Shown here piece by piece: positions 1-8,054 of a DNA stretch of 64,000 nt. Within the stretch, counting starts at the first letter, position 1; each line of letters opens with the position of its first letter. The DNA comes from Parablautia muri (GTDB lineage Bacteria > Bacillota > Clostridia > Lachnospirales > Lachnospiraceae), in NCBI RefSeq assembly GCF_009917485.1, contig NZ_QZDT01000006.1:62001-126000 (forward strand). The letters are read 5' to 3'. The notes beneath the pieces are model-generated. The model had not been told where the DNA came from. It ran no database searches and worked only from the letters and a program-made list of their open reading frames with translations. The translations under genes were made by a program, and so were the position numbers.

Positions 1-550
1 CAGAAACCTTTACCCCGTATCTATGCAAAATTAACGTTCCAATCAGCCCGCCTAAAAATAGAAATATCATGTGAAGCAGCTCCGAATGCATGGCCGGAAG
101 CTTAGAACCGTTTCCCTGAAAATATCCTTTCAAAACCCCTGTCAACACAGAAAAAAGCATTGCCGGAGCCATCAGCCTTACTGCCATACCGGAAAGAGGC
201 ACATGGAAAAGCTTCTCTGCAAGGCTCTGTCCTCCGAGTCCTACTATGAAGGTAAGTATCAGTCCAATGCCGCCCCCTATACACAGCGCGCTTCCTAATA
301 CCTTCCCTGCCCCCTTAATCTGTCCTCTCCTTAACCGGTACCGGACCAAAACCGAAACAGCTTCCGATAATCCATAGGAAAGCGCACCTGCCACCGCCAA
401 ATAAATTTCATTTGCCACTCCAAAATAAGCAATCCCTTTATCTCCCATCATACGCACTAAAGGAATCCTGAAAATCAATGTTCCTATAAGTGCAATCCAT
501 GTAATTGCCGTGTAGTAATCCTTTCTTGGTTTCCTCGCTGGTATCCTCAT
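1..550 (-). CDS. MATE/MOP-superfamily lipid or polysaccharide flippase (SpoVB-like), 3' end outside window
   Basis: The first 183 residues are present and the gene runs off the left edge. Hydrophobic segments alternate with short polar loops: an N-terminal amphipathic Arg/Lys-rich start (MRIPARKPRK), a membrane segment near residues 15-30, a run with FGVANEIYLAVAGALSYGLSEAVSVLVRYR split across two helices, and a segment around GYFQGNGSKLPA. This last motif matches the GYFQG signature of SpoVB/MurJ-like flippases of the MOP superfamily. Members move lipid-linked sugars or peptidoglycan precursors across the membrane. The start ATG is preceded by AGGAGA at a 5-nt spacing. It lies 71 bp downstream of ybeY, where dgkA/cdd/era often sit in other Firmicutes. 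A MATE drug transporter is the main alternative. Confidence 0.7.
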   Translation of the reverse strand, partial: MRIPARKPRKDYYTAITWIALIGTLIFRIPLVRMMGDKGIAYFGVANEIYLAVAGALSYGLSEAVSVLVRYRLRRGQIKGAGKVLGSALCIGGGIGLILTFIVGLGGQSLAEKLFHVPLSGMAVRLMAPAMLFSVLTGVLKGYFQGNGSKLPAMHSELLHMIFLFLGGLIGTLILHRYGVKVS

Positions 551-621
551 ATATCTCTCCTGCCCTGAGCCTGTCTGAAAGCGCCTTCCTGCCAGGTGCA
601 TTTTTCAAACATACTCTTATC

Positions 622-1134
622 TTATGTCTGTTCTCTATCCCTTGTAATCCCTAGCGCTGATAACACCTTTTCCTGCTTTTCCTCCATCACACACGCCTCC
701 TTTTTTGTCATATGGTCATATCCACAAAGATGAAGCATACTGTGCGCCACCAGAAAAGCAAATTCTCTCTTTTTAGAATGCCCGTATTTAAGGGCCTGCT
801 CCGCCACCTTATCTACGGAAATAATAATGTCTCCCAAAAGAAGCTCTCCGCTGTCCGGATCAAAGTAATCCGCTTCCCTCTCCCCCACAATGGAAAAATC
901 CGCCTCTTTTTCAAAGTCAATCATAGGAAAAGAAAGCACATCCGTAGGGGAATCCACCTGTCTGTACTGTCGATTCAATTCATGAATGCCCACATTGTCT
1001 GTCAACAGGAGATTTACCTGCGCTTCATAGGGACAGTTTTCTTCCGAAAGTACCTGCTCCATGATAAGGCTAAGTATTTTTTTTATATCAAATTCAAACG
1101 TAACATCTGTTTCATTTTCAACGCAGGAAGTCAT
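622..1134 (-). CDS. ybeY: Endoribonuclease YbeY, rRNA maturation factor
   Basis: YbeY is a zinc-dependent single-strand endoribonuclease that takes part in 16S rRNA 3'-end maturation and ribosome quality control. The three-histidine metal site is seen as HSMLHLCGYDH near residues 131-141, the family's HGxLHLxGYDH with Ser in place of the first Gly. The upstream motif around LNRQYRQVDSPTDVLSFP is also typical. Length (170 aa) is normal. The start overlaps the end of the preceding HD-like gene by 17 nt, indicating translational coupling. The order phoH - PgpH-like gene - ybeY is the classic Firmicutes cluster, which supports the call strongly. Confidence 0.95.
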   Translation of the reverse strand: MTSCVENETDVTFEFDIKKILSLIMEQVLSEENCPYEAQVNLLLTDNVGIHELNRQYRQVDSPTDVLSFPMIDFEKEADFSIVGEREADYFDPDSGELLLGDIIISVDKVAEQALKYGHSKKREFAFLVAHSMLHLCGYDHMTKKEACVMEEKQEKVLSALGITRDREQT

Positions 1135-2353
1135 AATAATTTTTTTCCTCTGCCAGTATATTTTTTATTTCTTCAATCTCTTTAAAGGATATATTGCTGG
1201 AAGCAATCAGACCGCTCTCCATTTTTTTATCCAGTATAGCACTGATGATTTGATGATAGTTCAATTCAATTTTAGCATCCTTAGAGAACAAATAGCTGAT
1301 AGAGGACGCCACCGTATCACAGAAAAAAAGTACCACCGCTTCTTTTGATACAATTTTTTCCCGCTCATCCAAATATTCCTGCAGGATTTCCTGGACCTCC
1401 TTAGGAAAATTGTTTGCCAGCAAAATATCCTTTACTCTCTCCCAGCTGTTTTCTCCTCTGATGATACCAATCCTGTGATAATAACCGCATGCCTTGGCCA
1501 GCGCATCGTCCAGATTCAGACTTTTCGCTGCCTTTTCACACAAATATGCTGTATGAACCGCATGGAAATATTCATCCTTTGAATTTGCCATCAGTTCCAG
1601 CAAAAGCGGATGCTCAGGGTCATTTATGTCTGCATACCAATCCCGCTCCCGGTTCATAACAAAAATACGGAAAACTTTCAGCAGAATCATCAGCAAGATA
1701 AAATTAACCAGAATATTGATCTCCGGTATAAAAAACATCTGAAAGGAAAATACCTCATTGGCAAATAATACCTCCTGCAGAGAAAGGCATGTCATCTGTA
1801 TCAGCAGGGAAATAAGCGTTGGCGTCCAGATTTTAAAAGCCTCGTCCAATACCGAAAATACCGCAATTCCAACCAGACCGCTGATAAAATAAATGAAAAA
1901 CAGCCCGTCTTCTCCGCCTTGCAGTAATACCGATATCATCAGCAGGGTACATCCTGCACAAATCCCTGTCATCTGATTGCTAAAGAGCATAAGCCCAATA
2001 AAAATGACCTGATAGGGCCATCCTCCGGCTGGCAGCAGCGGAAATAGTACGCTTCCAATCAAAGAAATCAGGTATAAAAAGAAAAATCTGTTTATATGCC
2101 CTGCCCTGTCATATAAAAATTCTTTATCCTCTCTGCACTTTCCCAATAAAAACCATACAATTCCTGCACCCACGCCGGACATAACCGCAATACTGGCAAT
2201 CTCATCAACCGGCTTTTGATACAAAAATGCGGCCAATACGCTTCCTGCAATTGTCAGAAAAAATATGCTTATTTGAAAGACTGTTTCGCTCTGTTCTTTT
2301 TTTGATTCTGAAAGCATCCAGTCATTTTGTTCTCTCTTACTGTTTCTTGCCAT
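1118..2353 (-). CDS. Degenerate PgpH-like 7TM-HD protein
   Basis: The protein has 411 aa: a polar N-terminus, about seven hydrophobic segments between residues 25 and 230, then a cytosolic helical domain aligning with the HD domain of PgpH (c-di-AMP phosphodiesterase). PgpH is normally about 700 aa with an extracellular 7TMR-HDED region, absent here. The HD domain keeps the fold-like pattern (EYFHAVHTAYLCEKAA near 263, then YYHRIG near 292), but the HD dyad is HR and the later SH and EQHHGT motifs of active members are missing. Catalysis is therefore unlikely. A start at 2353 is chosen because AAGGGAC lies 5-8 nt upstream; an upstream GTG at 2389 has poor spacing. It overlaps phoH by 17 nt and ybeY by 17 nt. 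It occupies the yqfF/pgpH position in the cluster. Confidence 0.75.
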   Translation of the reverse strand: MARNSKREQNDWMLSESKKEQSETVFQISIFFLTIAGSVLAAFLYQKPVDEIASIAVMSGVGAGIVWFLLGKCREDKEFLYDRAGHINRFFFLYLISLIGSVLFPLLPAGGWPYQVIFIGLMLFSNQMTGICAGCTLLMISVLLQGGEDGLFFIYFISGLVGIAVFSVLDEAFKIWTPTLISLLIQMTCLSLQEVLFANEVFSFQMFFIPEINILVNFILLMILLKVFRIFVMNRERDWYADINDPEHPLLLELMANSKDEYFHAVHTAYLCEKAAKSLNLDDALAKACGYYHRIGIIRGENSWERVKDILLANNFPKEVQEILQEYLDEREKIVSKEAVVLFFCDTVASSISYLFSKDAKIELNYHQIISAILDKKMESGLIASSNISFKEIEEIKNILAEEKNYYDFLR

Positions 2354-3383
2354 AGCCTGTCCCTTTGCCCCTGCGTTTATTTCTTTCACTTCCTTTGTTC
2401 ACGGAGTAATCTACTAGACGATTCCTGGGATTACTTTCGTAATCCTCATATGCCTTCACAATCTTCTGAACCAAAGGATGCCTTACCACATCGCGGCTTG
2501 TCATTTTGCAAAATGCAATTCCTTCGATATTGTGGAGCACTTTAAGAGCCACATCAAGGCCGGATGCCACGCCGGGCGCCAAGTCCTTCTGCGAAGCGTC
2601 CCCGGTTATCATTACCTTAGAACCAAAACCAATTCTTGTGAGAAACATTTTCATCTGGGCCGGGGTGGTATTCTGCGCCTCGTCCAAAATAATATATGCG
2701 TTGTCAAGGGTACGCCCTCTCATATAAGCAAGAGGTGCCACCTCAATCAATCCCTTCTCCATATTTTTCATAAAGGTTTCCGCCCCCATAATCTGATGCA
2801 GCGCATCGTATAAGGGCCTTAGATAAGGGTCAACCTTACTTTGCAAATCTCCAGGAAGAAATCCCAGCTTTTCACCTGCTTCAATGGCCGGCCTTGTCAG
2901 TATGATTCTCTCCACTTCCTGATCTTTAAACGCAGTTATGGCCATAGCCATAGCCAGGTAGGTTTTCCCTGTACCGGCAGGGCCTAAACCAAATACAATC
3001 ATATTGTCCCTGATTGCATCCACATACTGCTTCTGCCCTAAGGTCTTAGCCTTTACCGGCTTGCCCGACACCGTATGGCAGATACAGTCTTTATCTATTT
3101 CCAATAAAACATCATCATTTTCTTCCATACTCATTGCAATTGCATAATCCACGTTCTGTTCCTGGATTATATTTCCCCTCATTGAAAATTCCGTCAGCTC
3201 ACGTATGATCGCTTTTGCCTTATTCACATGAGCTTTACTGCCGCTGATGCGCACCTCGCCATTCCGGTCCGCAATAGATACCTGAAGCTGCCGCTCCAGC
3301 TTCTTGATATGACTGTCAAACTGCCCGAAAATATTTTGCTCATCTTCCATTGGCACTTGCACTATTTCAGAGATTTCTTCCAT
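2337..3383 (-). CDS. phoH: PhoH-family ATPase (PhoH/YbeZ)
   Basis: This 348-aa cytosolic ATPase has an N-terminal KH-like region (about 1-100, including a GSKAHVNKAKAIIREL stretch) followed by a PhoH domain. The Walker A motif GPAGTGKT is near residue 134 and the Walker B motif reads YIILDEAQN, with a GDASQKDL sensor segment after it. PhoH/YbeZ proteins are thought to act with YbeY on rRNA processing or decay; the ybeY neighbour here fits. Length is normal. The stop overlaps the next gene's start region, and the C-terminus is rich in basic residues. The exact substrate is not known for the family. Confidence 0.93.
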   Translation of the reverse strand: MEEISEIVQVPMEDEQNIFGQFDSHIKKLERQLQVSIADRNGEVRISGSKAHVNKAKAIIRELTEFSMRGNIIQEQNVDYAIAMSMEENDDVLLEIDKDCICHTVSGKPVKAKTLGQKQYVDAIRDNMIVFGLGPAGTGKTYLAMAMAITAFKDQEVERIILTRPAIEAGEKLGFLPGDLQSKVDPYLRPLYDALHQIMGAETFMKNMEKGLIEVAPLAYMRGRTLDNAYIILDEAQNTTPAQMKMFLTRIGFGSKVMITGDASQKDLAPGVASGLDVALKVLHNIEGIAFCKMTSRDVVRHPLVQKIVKAYEDYESNPRNRLVDYSVNKGSERNKRRGKGTGYGKKQ

Positions 3384-3399
3384 GCATTACTCCTAATCA

Positions 3400-4650
3400 T
3401 TATTCCTGATTTTCCTCCGGCACCGTATCTTCCTCCATCTGCATGAGTGTGGTTTTTCTTTCTGTCCCTGTCTTTTCCACTGCCAGAAAATCCACCTGCA
3501 TCTTCCATACACCGGAAACTTTATTTATTGTAACATTTTTTTCTATAATTTGAACCCCCTTTTCCTGTAAACTTTCTAAAAATTTTTGTATTTTATCTTC
3601 AAACAGCCTTTTTACTTCATCCTTTTCATATATTTTTTCTTCTGTGACGTATTCCCTGACGTAATCGCATCCAAAATATAAGGGCAGATAATAATTTTCA
3701 AACACCTTAAGCTGGCTTTTTTCCTCCACAACATCAAATTCCCCATATTCCCCTCCAAAAGCAGGTATACTCAGCTTTTTCGTTCCCAACATGACAAAGG
3801 GGCGCTTTTTTTCCTTTCCCGTATACTGCTTTTGCTCATATTTTTCATCAAGATCCTCTGTCAGCCGATAAACACACCTTAACATAATGTCTGCATCTGC
3901 CCTGCAATATTCATACCTTCTTATCGTTCCATCCTCGTTCATAATCGGAACGCCACCCTCCACAAGCACATCGCCTTCCTGAACCATGGTTCCGGCGCTT
4001 ACCTTTGGAACGCCGCTTCGCGTTACAATACTGACAATTTCCCCTTCCTTTCCGGCCACCAGATCAAGCCCTTCTCCTTCTTCCATTTCCTGGGGCACCT
4101 GTTCCTGCACCGAAATCAAATCATTCTCCTTTACCTGAATCAACAGTCTTGTGCCCTCTATCCGGGCGGATGTCCAAGTAACAATATCAAACTCACTTCT
4201 GATGCTCTTTTCCAGCTGTTCAATCACTACTTCATCCTTTTTCATTCCCACCTGAAATCCATTTTCATTTAAGAAATCCTGAAAAATATCTGTGGTCACA
4301 TAATAGTTTCCTTCCACCTCAATGGCCCAGATATATCTTGACATCCACATCCAAAAGAAAAGACTCCCCAAAAGCCCAAAAAGAAAAATCCTGCGTCTCC
4401 ACATCCGCAGAGAAAGAAAGGGTAGTCCATAACGCTTTGCTATGACTACCCTTGTACCTGTTTTCCTCGTAATACCCTTAATCTGGTAAAATCCCTTAAG
4501 GCTGATTTTCATTGTATAATATTCACCATGATTTTCTATATCCCAAAGAAATATGTTATGGTTACTGCAAAGATTCATAAATCTTTCCGGAGAAAAGCCA
4601 CAAACCCTTATGAGCAGGTAACCCTTCATAAAACGAATGACTTCTATCAT
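3400..4650 (-). CDS. yqfD: Sporulation protein YqfD
   Basis: The 416-aa protein has the YqfD architecture: an N-terminal soluble region (1-90), one strong membrane segment with a tryptophan-rich end (RRIFLFGLLGSLFFWMWMSR, about 86-105), and a long extracytoplasmic C-terminal part. A motif around IEVEGN just after the membrane is typical. YqfC and YqfD are sporulation-specific and sigma-E controlled in Bacillus; their biochemical role is unresolved. RBS GAGGGA precedes the ATG, inside a copy of the dispersed intergenic element. yqfC lies upstream and phoH follows after 16 bp. The C-terminus ends in an acidic tail. Confidence 0.92.
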   Translation of the reverse strand: MIEVIRFMKGYLLIRVCGFSPERFMNLCSNHNIFLWDIENHGEYYTMKISLKGFYQIKGITRKTGTRVVIAKRYGLPFLSLRMWRRRIFLFGLLGSLFFWMWMSRYIWAIEVEGNYYVTTDIFQDFLNENGFQVGMKKDEVVIEQLEKSIRSEFDIVTWTSARIEGTRLLIQVKENDLISVQEQVPQEMEEGEGLDLVAGKEGEIVSIVTRSGVPKVSAGTMVQEGDVLVEGGVPIMNEDGTIRRYEYCRADADIMLRCVYRLTEDLDEKYEQKQYTGKEKKRPFVMLGTKKLSIPAFGGEYGEFDVVEEKSQLKVFENYYLPLYFGCDYVREYVTEEKIYEKDEVKRLFEDKIQKFLESLQEKGVQIIEKNVTINKVSGVWKMQVDFLAVEKTGTERKTTLMQMEEDTVPEENQE

Positions 4651-4770
4651 ACTAATCCCTCATTCTTGCCAGTGCCCTCAAATTCGGGCGTAAGCACAAA
4701 TTTGTTGATTGAAAAATCGAAGATTTTTCAATCTAACCTCCACGTTTCCAAAAGCCCCATACTTCCAGCA
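4651..4770 (-). repeat. Dispersed intergenic element, copy upstream of yqfD
   Basis: On the minus strand this gap carries two tandem, similar units, each ending in an RBS (GTGGAGG then GAGGGA). Between them is a perfect 12-bp hairpin, GATTGAAAAATC / GATTTTTCAATC (4707-4733, 3-nt loop), followed by CAAATTTG and the conserved core TGCTTACGCCC. The same modules recur before other genes of the window (see 17240-17345 and 54160-54247). A TTG after the first RBS could open a 17-codon reading frame through the hairpin. Confidence 0.8.
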
Positions 4771-4777
4771 ACCTTTG

Positions 4778-5116
4778 TTATGCCAAATAATGGACCGCTT
4801 CCACGCATCCGCTTATCTTCATATCCTCATTCGTATAATAAACAATGTTCAACCGTTTTCCACAAATCTTTATTTTACAGGTCTTTCCCTGAAGCAAAAT
4901 AACCTGGCTGGTATATTCTATAATCCCTTTATAATTCTCCACAAACACATCCGCGTTACCCGTTATGGTAACGATAGATGCTCCCAGCAGAGAATCCTTG
5001 GGAAGATGCAGGGATTCCACCACCAGCTCCTTACCTGAAGTGCGTTCATCTTCTTTCCTTTCATCTCTGGTTCTGTTCCAGTTATTTCTAAATTTTCGAT
5101 ATCCTTTTTTCATCAT
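4778..5116 (-). CDS. yqfC: Sporulation protein YqfC (YabP/YqfC family)
   Basis: This 112-aa protein matches the YabP/YqfC family in size and motifs: a basic N-terminus (MMKKGYRKFRNNWNR), then a beta-rich domain with LPKDSLLGASIVTITGN and VFVENYKGIIEYT. The family is found in endospore formers and sits next to yqfD, as here. In Bacillus it belongs to the sigma-E regulon of the mother cell. Start: ATG ATG after GAGGATT; either Met is possible. The presence of yqfC-yqfD is one of the clearest signs that the organism is a spore former. Confidence 0.9.
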   Translation of the reverse strand: MMKKGYRKFRNNWNRTRDERKEDERTSGKELVVESLHLPKDSLLGASIVTITGNADVFVENYKGIIEYTSQVILLQGKTCKIKICGKRLNIVYYTNEDMKISGCVEAVHYLA

Positions 5117-5180
5117 AATCCTCTATGTTTCCATAGCCTTCCAATTTGGGCGTAAGCGCCGGCAACACAAATCCTGACGG
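5117..5180 (-). repeat. Dispersed intergenic element, copy upstream of yqfC
   Basis: Minus strand reads the conserved core GGCGCTTACGCCCAAATT, then the AAGGCTATGGAAACATAGAGG unit supplying the RBS of yqfC. It lacks the GATTGAAAAATC hairpin of the fuller copies. Confidence 0.65.
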
Positions 5181-5275
5181 AGAATGCCTGTATTTTGAAC
5201 ATTCTCTGAAACATTTCGCAACTCTTAGGCGGCGTTTTTCGTCCCCTTAGCGTTTCTTAATGTTTTCTCCACACT

Positions 5276-5304
5276 ACTATATGATGAAAAAATAACTACT
5301 ATAC
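5276..5304 (-). promoter_or_regulatory. Possible sigma-E-like promoter of yqfC-yqfD
   Basis: On the minus strand a CATATAGT box (5276-5283) matches the sigma-E -10 pattern (CATACAnT). A weak upstream GTATAG (5299-5304) lies 15 bp away. The call rests mainly on knowledge that yqfCD is sigma-E controlled in Bacillus. The rest of 5181-5335 shows no clear terminator or gene. Confidence 0.25.
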
Positions 5305-5335
5305 CTATTTTATAATCCCAATGATAACCGGATCC

Positions 5336-5815
5336 TTATTTATGGTAGGGCTCTCCCTTATTAATCCGATAACCTCTGTATATCTGCTCAAGTAAAATAA
5401 CTCTCATTAATTGATGTGGAAAAGTCATATTGGAAAAGCTTATCGCCTGATTTGCCGCTTTTGATACGCTCTTATGAAGCCCAAGGGAACCGCCTATCAC
5501 AAACGTAATATGGCTTTTCCCCTGAACTGCCAATTGGTTTAATTGATTTGCAAAAGATACCGAATCCGGATTTTTTCCCTGAATTTCCAGCGTAAAAACA
5601 TAGGCATCCTCTTTTATGAATTTCAAAATACGGGCTGCTTCCTTTTCTTTGATAAGTTCCTCCTCGGCCGAGCCTATATGATCAGGCGTCTTTTCATCCG
5701 CCACCTCTATCATCTCCAGTCTGCAGTATCTGCCAAGGCGCTTTACATATTCCGAAACAGCCTTTCTGTAAAAGTCTTCTTTTATTTTACCAACACAAAT
5801 AAGGGTGATTTTCAT
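5336..5815 (-). CDS. rlmH: 23S rRNA (pseudouridine-1915 N3)-methyltransferase RlmH
   Basis: RlmH methylates pseudouridine 1915 in helix 69 of 23S rRNA using S-adenosylmethionine. The 159-aa sequence is full length and has the SPOUT-fold signatures: N-terminal MKITLICVGKIK, the SAM-binding FVIGGSLGLH near residues 103-112, and the C-terminal LLEQIYRGYRINKGEPYHK. The start overlaps the stop of the zinc-ribbon gene upstream by 4 nt (ATGA), so the two are translationally coupled. No good terminator is visible after the stop. Confidence 0.96.
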   Translation of the reverse strand: MKITLICVGKIKEDFYRKAVSEYVKRLGRYCRLEMIEVADEKTPDHIGSAEEELIKEKEAARILKFIKEDAYVFTLEIQGKNPDSVSFANQLNQLAVQGKSHITFVIGGSLGLHKSVSKAANQAISFSNMTFPHQLMRVILLEQIYRGYRINKGEPYHK

Positions 5816-6549
5816 TCCCCGTCTTCCTCAAAAATACCTGAATAGGTTTCCTCTATCAATCTGTCCAGATATCCCTCGTCCAAATTTAAAAACTGCTTTT
5901 TAATTGCTTTTTTTATGTAATCAAAACGTTGAAAATATTTCAATTCCTCCTGCTGGCCCTCTAACCCTAATATCTCATCGATGGTATCCCTTTTCAGGTT
6001 TTCTATGCACCAGTTTTGAACTTCTTTTGTCAAATTATTTTCACTGGTGGCCTTTTTCTTCAATACCTTAAAGTTCTTCATGGAGATGATTCCCATGATA
6101 AGAAACAAAACAAATAAAACCCCCATTACCCCGGTTATCATATATTTGTTTATGAGAGATACCTTGATGTCAATTATCCCCAAAAAGAATAAAATGACCA
6201 GAATAATACCCAGGCCCCCTACAATCAGCAGTGTATAGGCCGAAGTTCTATTTTCTTCTGCTTTTTCCTCATTATTGATGTAAACCGGACGATACTGGTA
6301 TGGTTCATCCTCCTCGTCAAAAGAAAATGGTTCATCCTCTGCTTCCCCCGAAACTTTTTCGGAATGCACTGTATCATCTTCCTTTCTATTCATCGAATTT
6401 TCCATCAAGGCAGATCTTTCACTTCCAAAAAGCTCAAAAGTATCATCCTCTTTCTGCTCTTTCAGCTCGTCCACCAGTTCACAGCCACAATCTGCACATA
6501 CCGTTATCCCTGATACATATTCGCTTTTGCACTTTGGGCACCATCCCAT
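5812..6549 (-). CDS. Zinc-ribbon membrane protein, function unknown
   Basis: The 245-aa protein starts with a zinc ribbon (CPKCKSEYVSGITVCADCGCE: two CxxC pairs) at residues 4-24. An acidic linker to about residue 95 follows, then two membrane helices (about 105-125 and 137-157) and a soluble C-terminal region ending in acidic residues. I do not recognise a family. The layout suggests a membrane-anchored protein with both ends in the cytoplasm. It is co-transcribed with and overlaps rlmH by 4 nt; RBS AAAGGAGG lies 8 nt before the ATG. A link to ribosome or membrane-protein metabolism would be a guess from context only. Confidence 0.65.
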   Translation of the reverse strand: MGWCPKCKSEYVSGITVCADCGCELVDELKEQKEDDTFELFGSERSALMENSMNRKEDDTVHSEKVSGEAEDEPFSFDEEDEPYQYRPVYINNEEKAEENRTSAYTLLIVGGLGIILVILFFLGIIDIKVSLINKYMITGVMGVLFVLFLIMGIISMKNFKVLKKKATSENNLTKEVQNWCIENLKRDTIDEILGLEGQQEELKYFQRFDYIKKAIKKQFLNLDEGYLDRLIEETYSGIFEEDGE

Positions 6550-6649
6550 AACCTATACCTCCTTTAACCCCTTCGTTTATTTTACTACGGATTGGCATAG
6601 GTTTCCACTACTTTATCCAAATTATATCTCTCATTCGGGCCGAAAAAGG

Positions 6650-7768
6650 TTAGCTTGCCGTAGGGGTTTTTGACTCAGGAACGATTAAACAGGGCACACC
6701 TATTCCCACATTTTTCTTTGGATGGAGCCAGACATAATTGTTGGGGTCTTGTATCTCCACGTACACGGTTCTGTTTCCTTTTTTGTCCTTGTTTTCATTT
6801 TGGTAAACCCATGTACCATGATCAGCTTCTGCATTCCATTCTTTGATACTGTTATCCTCATAAATTGTAATGATATAAAATTCTCCATTTACAAGCCCTG
6901 CATCATAGCTTCCAATACGGTTTGTCACATATCCATCATTGCCTGTAATAAGATTCATGTCATAGTCATAATGCTCGGAGCCTTCTCCCTGTGGAAGGTC
7001 GTTCACCCATTCCCCCGTATAATGGTGATAGGTGTATAAATCATTTGAATTTGTGGTTTGATGAATATGAAAATGCATCCAGGTTCCCTTTCCGCTTCTC
7101 ATACCATTTGCCCAATCGCCATAATAATACTGGTTATCTGCATATACGGCAACCCCTTTTCCATTGGGTTGCCCATTTCCATTGGTGTCACCATAGTAAT
7201 AAAAGTTTTTGGTACCCTTAAGGCTCCAGGACATAGCAAGGTAATGATCTAAATAGACAAGGTCATTTATTGCTTTTTGATTGTTGTCGCTCCAATAAGC
7301 CATCATATCCTTAAGCTGTTCCGGGGTATGGAACGAAACTTTACTGTAATCCTTCTGCGCCTTCATAGCCTCCTGGTAAGGCGTGGGAGAGGCGCCGGCG
7401 CTTATGTCTTCTTCGCCTGCATCATTTCCATGATTTTCCCCATTATCATCCCCATCTTGCTGCGTCTGCCCAGCCGGCATATTCTCGCCGGACCTGTCCT
7501 GATCAGAATCGTCTTTTTGATTTACTACGGAGGAGGAAGATGTCTGCTGCGAAGATTCCTCTGTCCGGGCTTCCTGATTTTCATCGGTGTATTCCATGAT
7601 ATTCTTCTGTAAATCATCAAGGTCATCCCCTTTCTTCTTTATACTATTGACAATCAGTGTAATAGCAAGAATGATAATAATCAGGATAAAGGGAAGCACC
7701 GTCACCAAAATCTTTGCTCTGTCAACACCCGAATATTCATTGTCATCTTCCTCAAATAACTTTTTCAT
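6650..7768 (-). CDS. Membrane-anchored MORN-repeat protein
   Basis: The 372-aa protein has a short cytosolic start, one membrane helix (about 18-42, VLPFILIIIILAITLIVNSI) and a low-complexity Gln/Ser/Asp/Gly linker (about 70-140). Its C-terminal half contains MORN-type motifs (YYYGDWANGMRSGKGTW, YTGEWVNDLPQGEG). MORN repeats are beta-hairpins used in protein or lipid binding; in bacteria their roles are mostly unknown. It is probably exposed outside the cell on a single anchor. A start at 7768 is chosen because GGGGG lies 6 nt upstream; reading further upstream only translates the dispersed repeat. The gene stands in tandem with the zinc-ribbon gene, 100 bp apart. Confidence 0.7.
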   Translation of the reverse strand: MKKLFEEDDNEYSGVDRAKILVTVLPFILIIIILAITLIVNSIKKKGDDLDDLQKNIMEYTDENQEARTEESSQQTSSSSVVNQKDDSDQDRSGENMPAGQTQQDGDDNGENHGNDAGEEDISAGASPTPYQEAMKAQKDYSKVSFHTPEQLKDMMAYWSDNNQKAINDLVYLDHYLAMSWSLKGTKNFYYYGDTNGNGQPNGKGVAVYADNQYYYGDWANGMRSGKGTWMHFHIHQTTNSNDLYTYHHYTGEWVNDLPQGEGSEHYDYDMNLITGNDGYVTNRIGSYDAGLVNGEFYIITIYEDNSIKEWNAEADHGTWVYQNENKDKKGNRTVYVEIQDPNNYVWLHPKKNVGIGVPCLIVPESKTPTAS

Positions 7769-7826
7769 ACGAATCCCCCATTCTTGCCAGCAATCCGCAA
7801 GCATTGCCTGCGGTACCGGACCATAT
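7769..7826 (-). repeat. Dispersed intergenic element, short copy before the MORN gene
   Basis: Minus strand: a near-palindrome CGCAGGCAATGCTTGCG followed by GATTGCTGGCAAGAATGGGG, the RBS-bearing unit shared with the yqfD, ftsK, leuS and EF-G-like genes. 7827-7957 upstream is very AT-rich and probably holds the promoter, but I could not fix boxes. Confidence 0.6.
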
Positions 7827-7957
7827 GTAAAATCGTCTTTCTCTTTTTGCTTATGATATGACTATACCGTAAACAATTTAATTTCCCCTATAAAATTTAT
7901 TAATATTTTCTTATTTTATACTTCAAATGCAAAACTTTCCGCAAAACAGGCTTTACC

Positions 7958-8000
7958 GGCGGAAAAAGGTGTAAAGTCATGTTCTACAGACTTTACACCT
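7958..8000 (-). terminator. Terminator of the fhs-folD-nfn block
   Basis: Perfect 12-bp stem AGGTGTAAAGTC / GACTTTACACCT (7967-7978 with 7989-8000), 10-nt loop, followed on the minus strand by TTTTTCC. It lies 54 bp beyond the nfnB stop. Confidence 0.8.
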
Positions 8001-8054
8001 CTTATCGTCATTTTATTTTTACGGGGTTTTTGACTTTATCCTTCACACGGCCTG

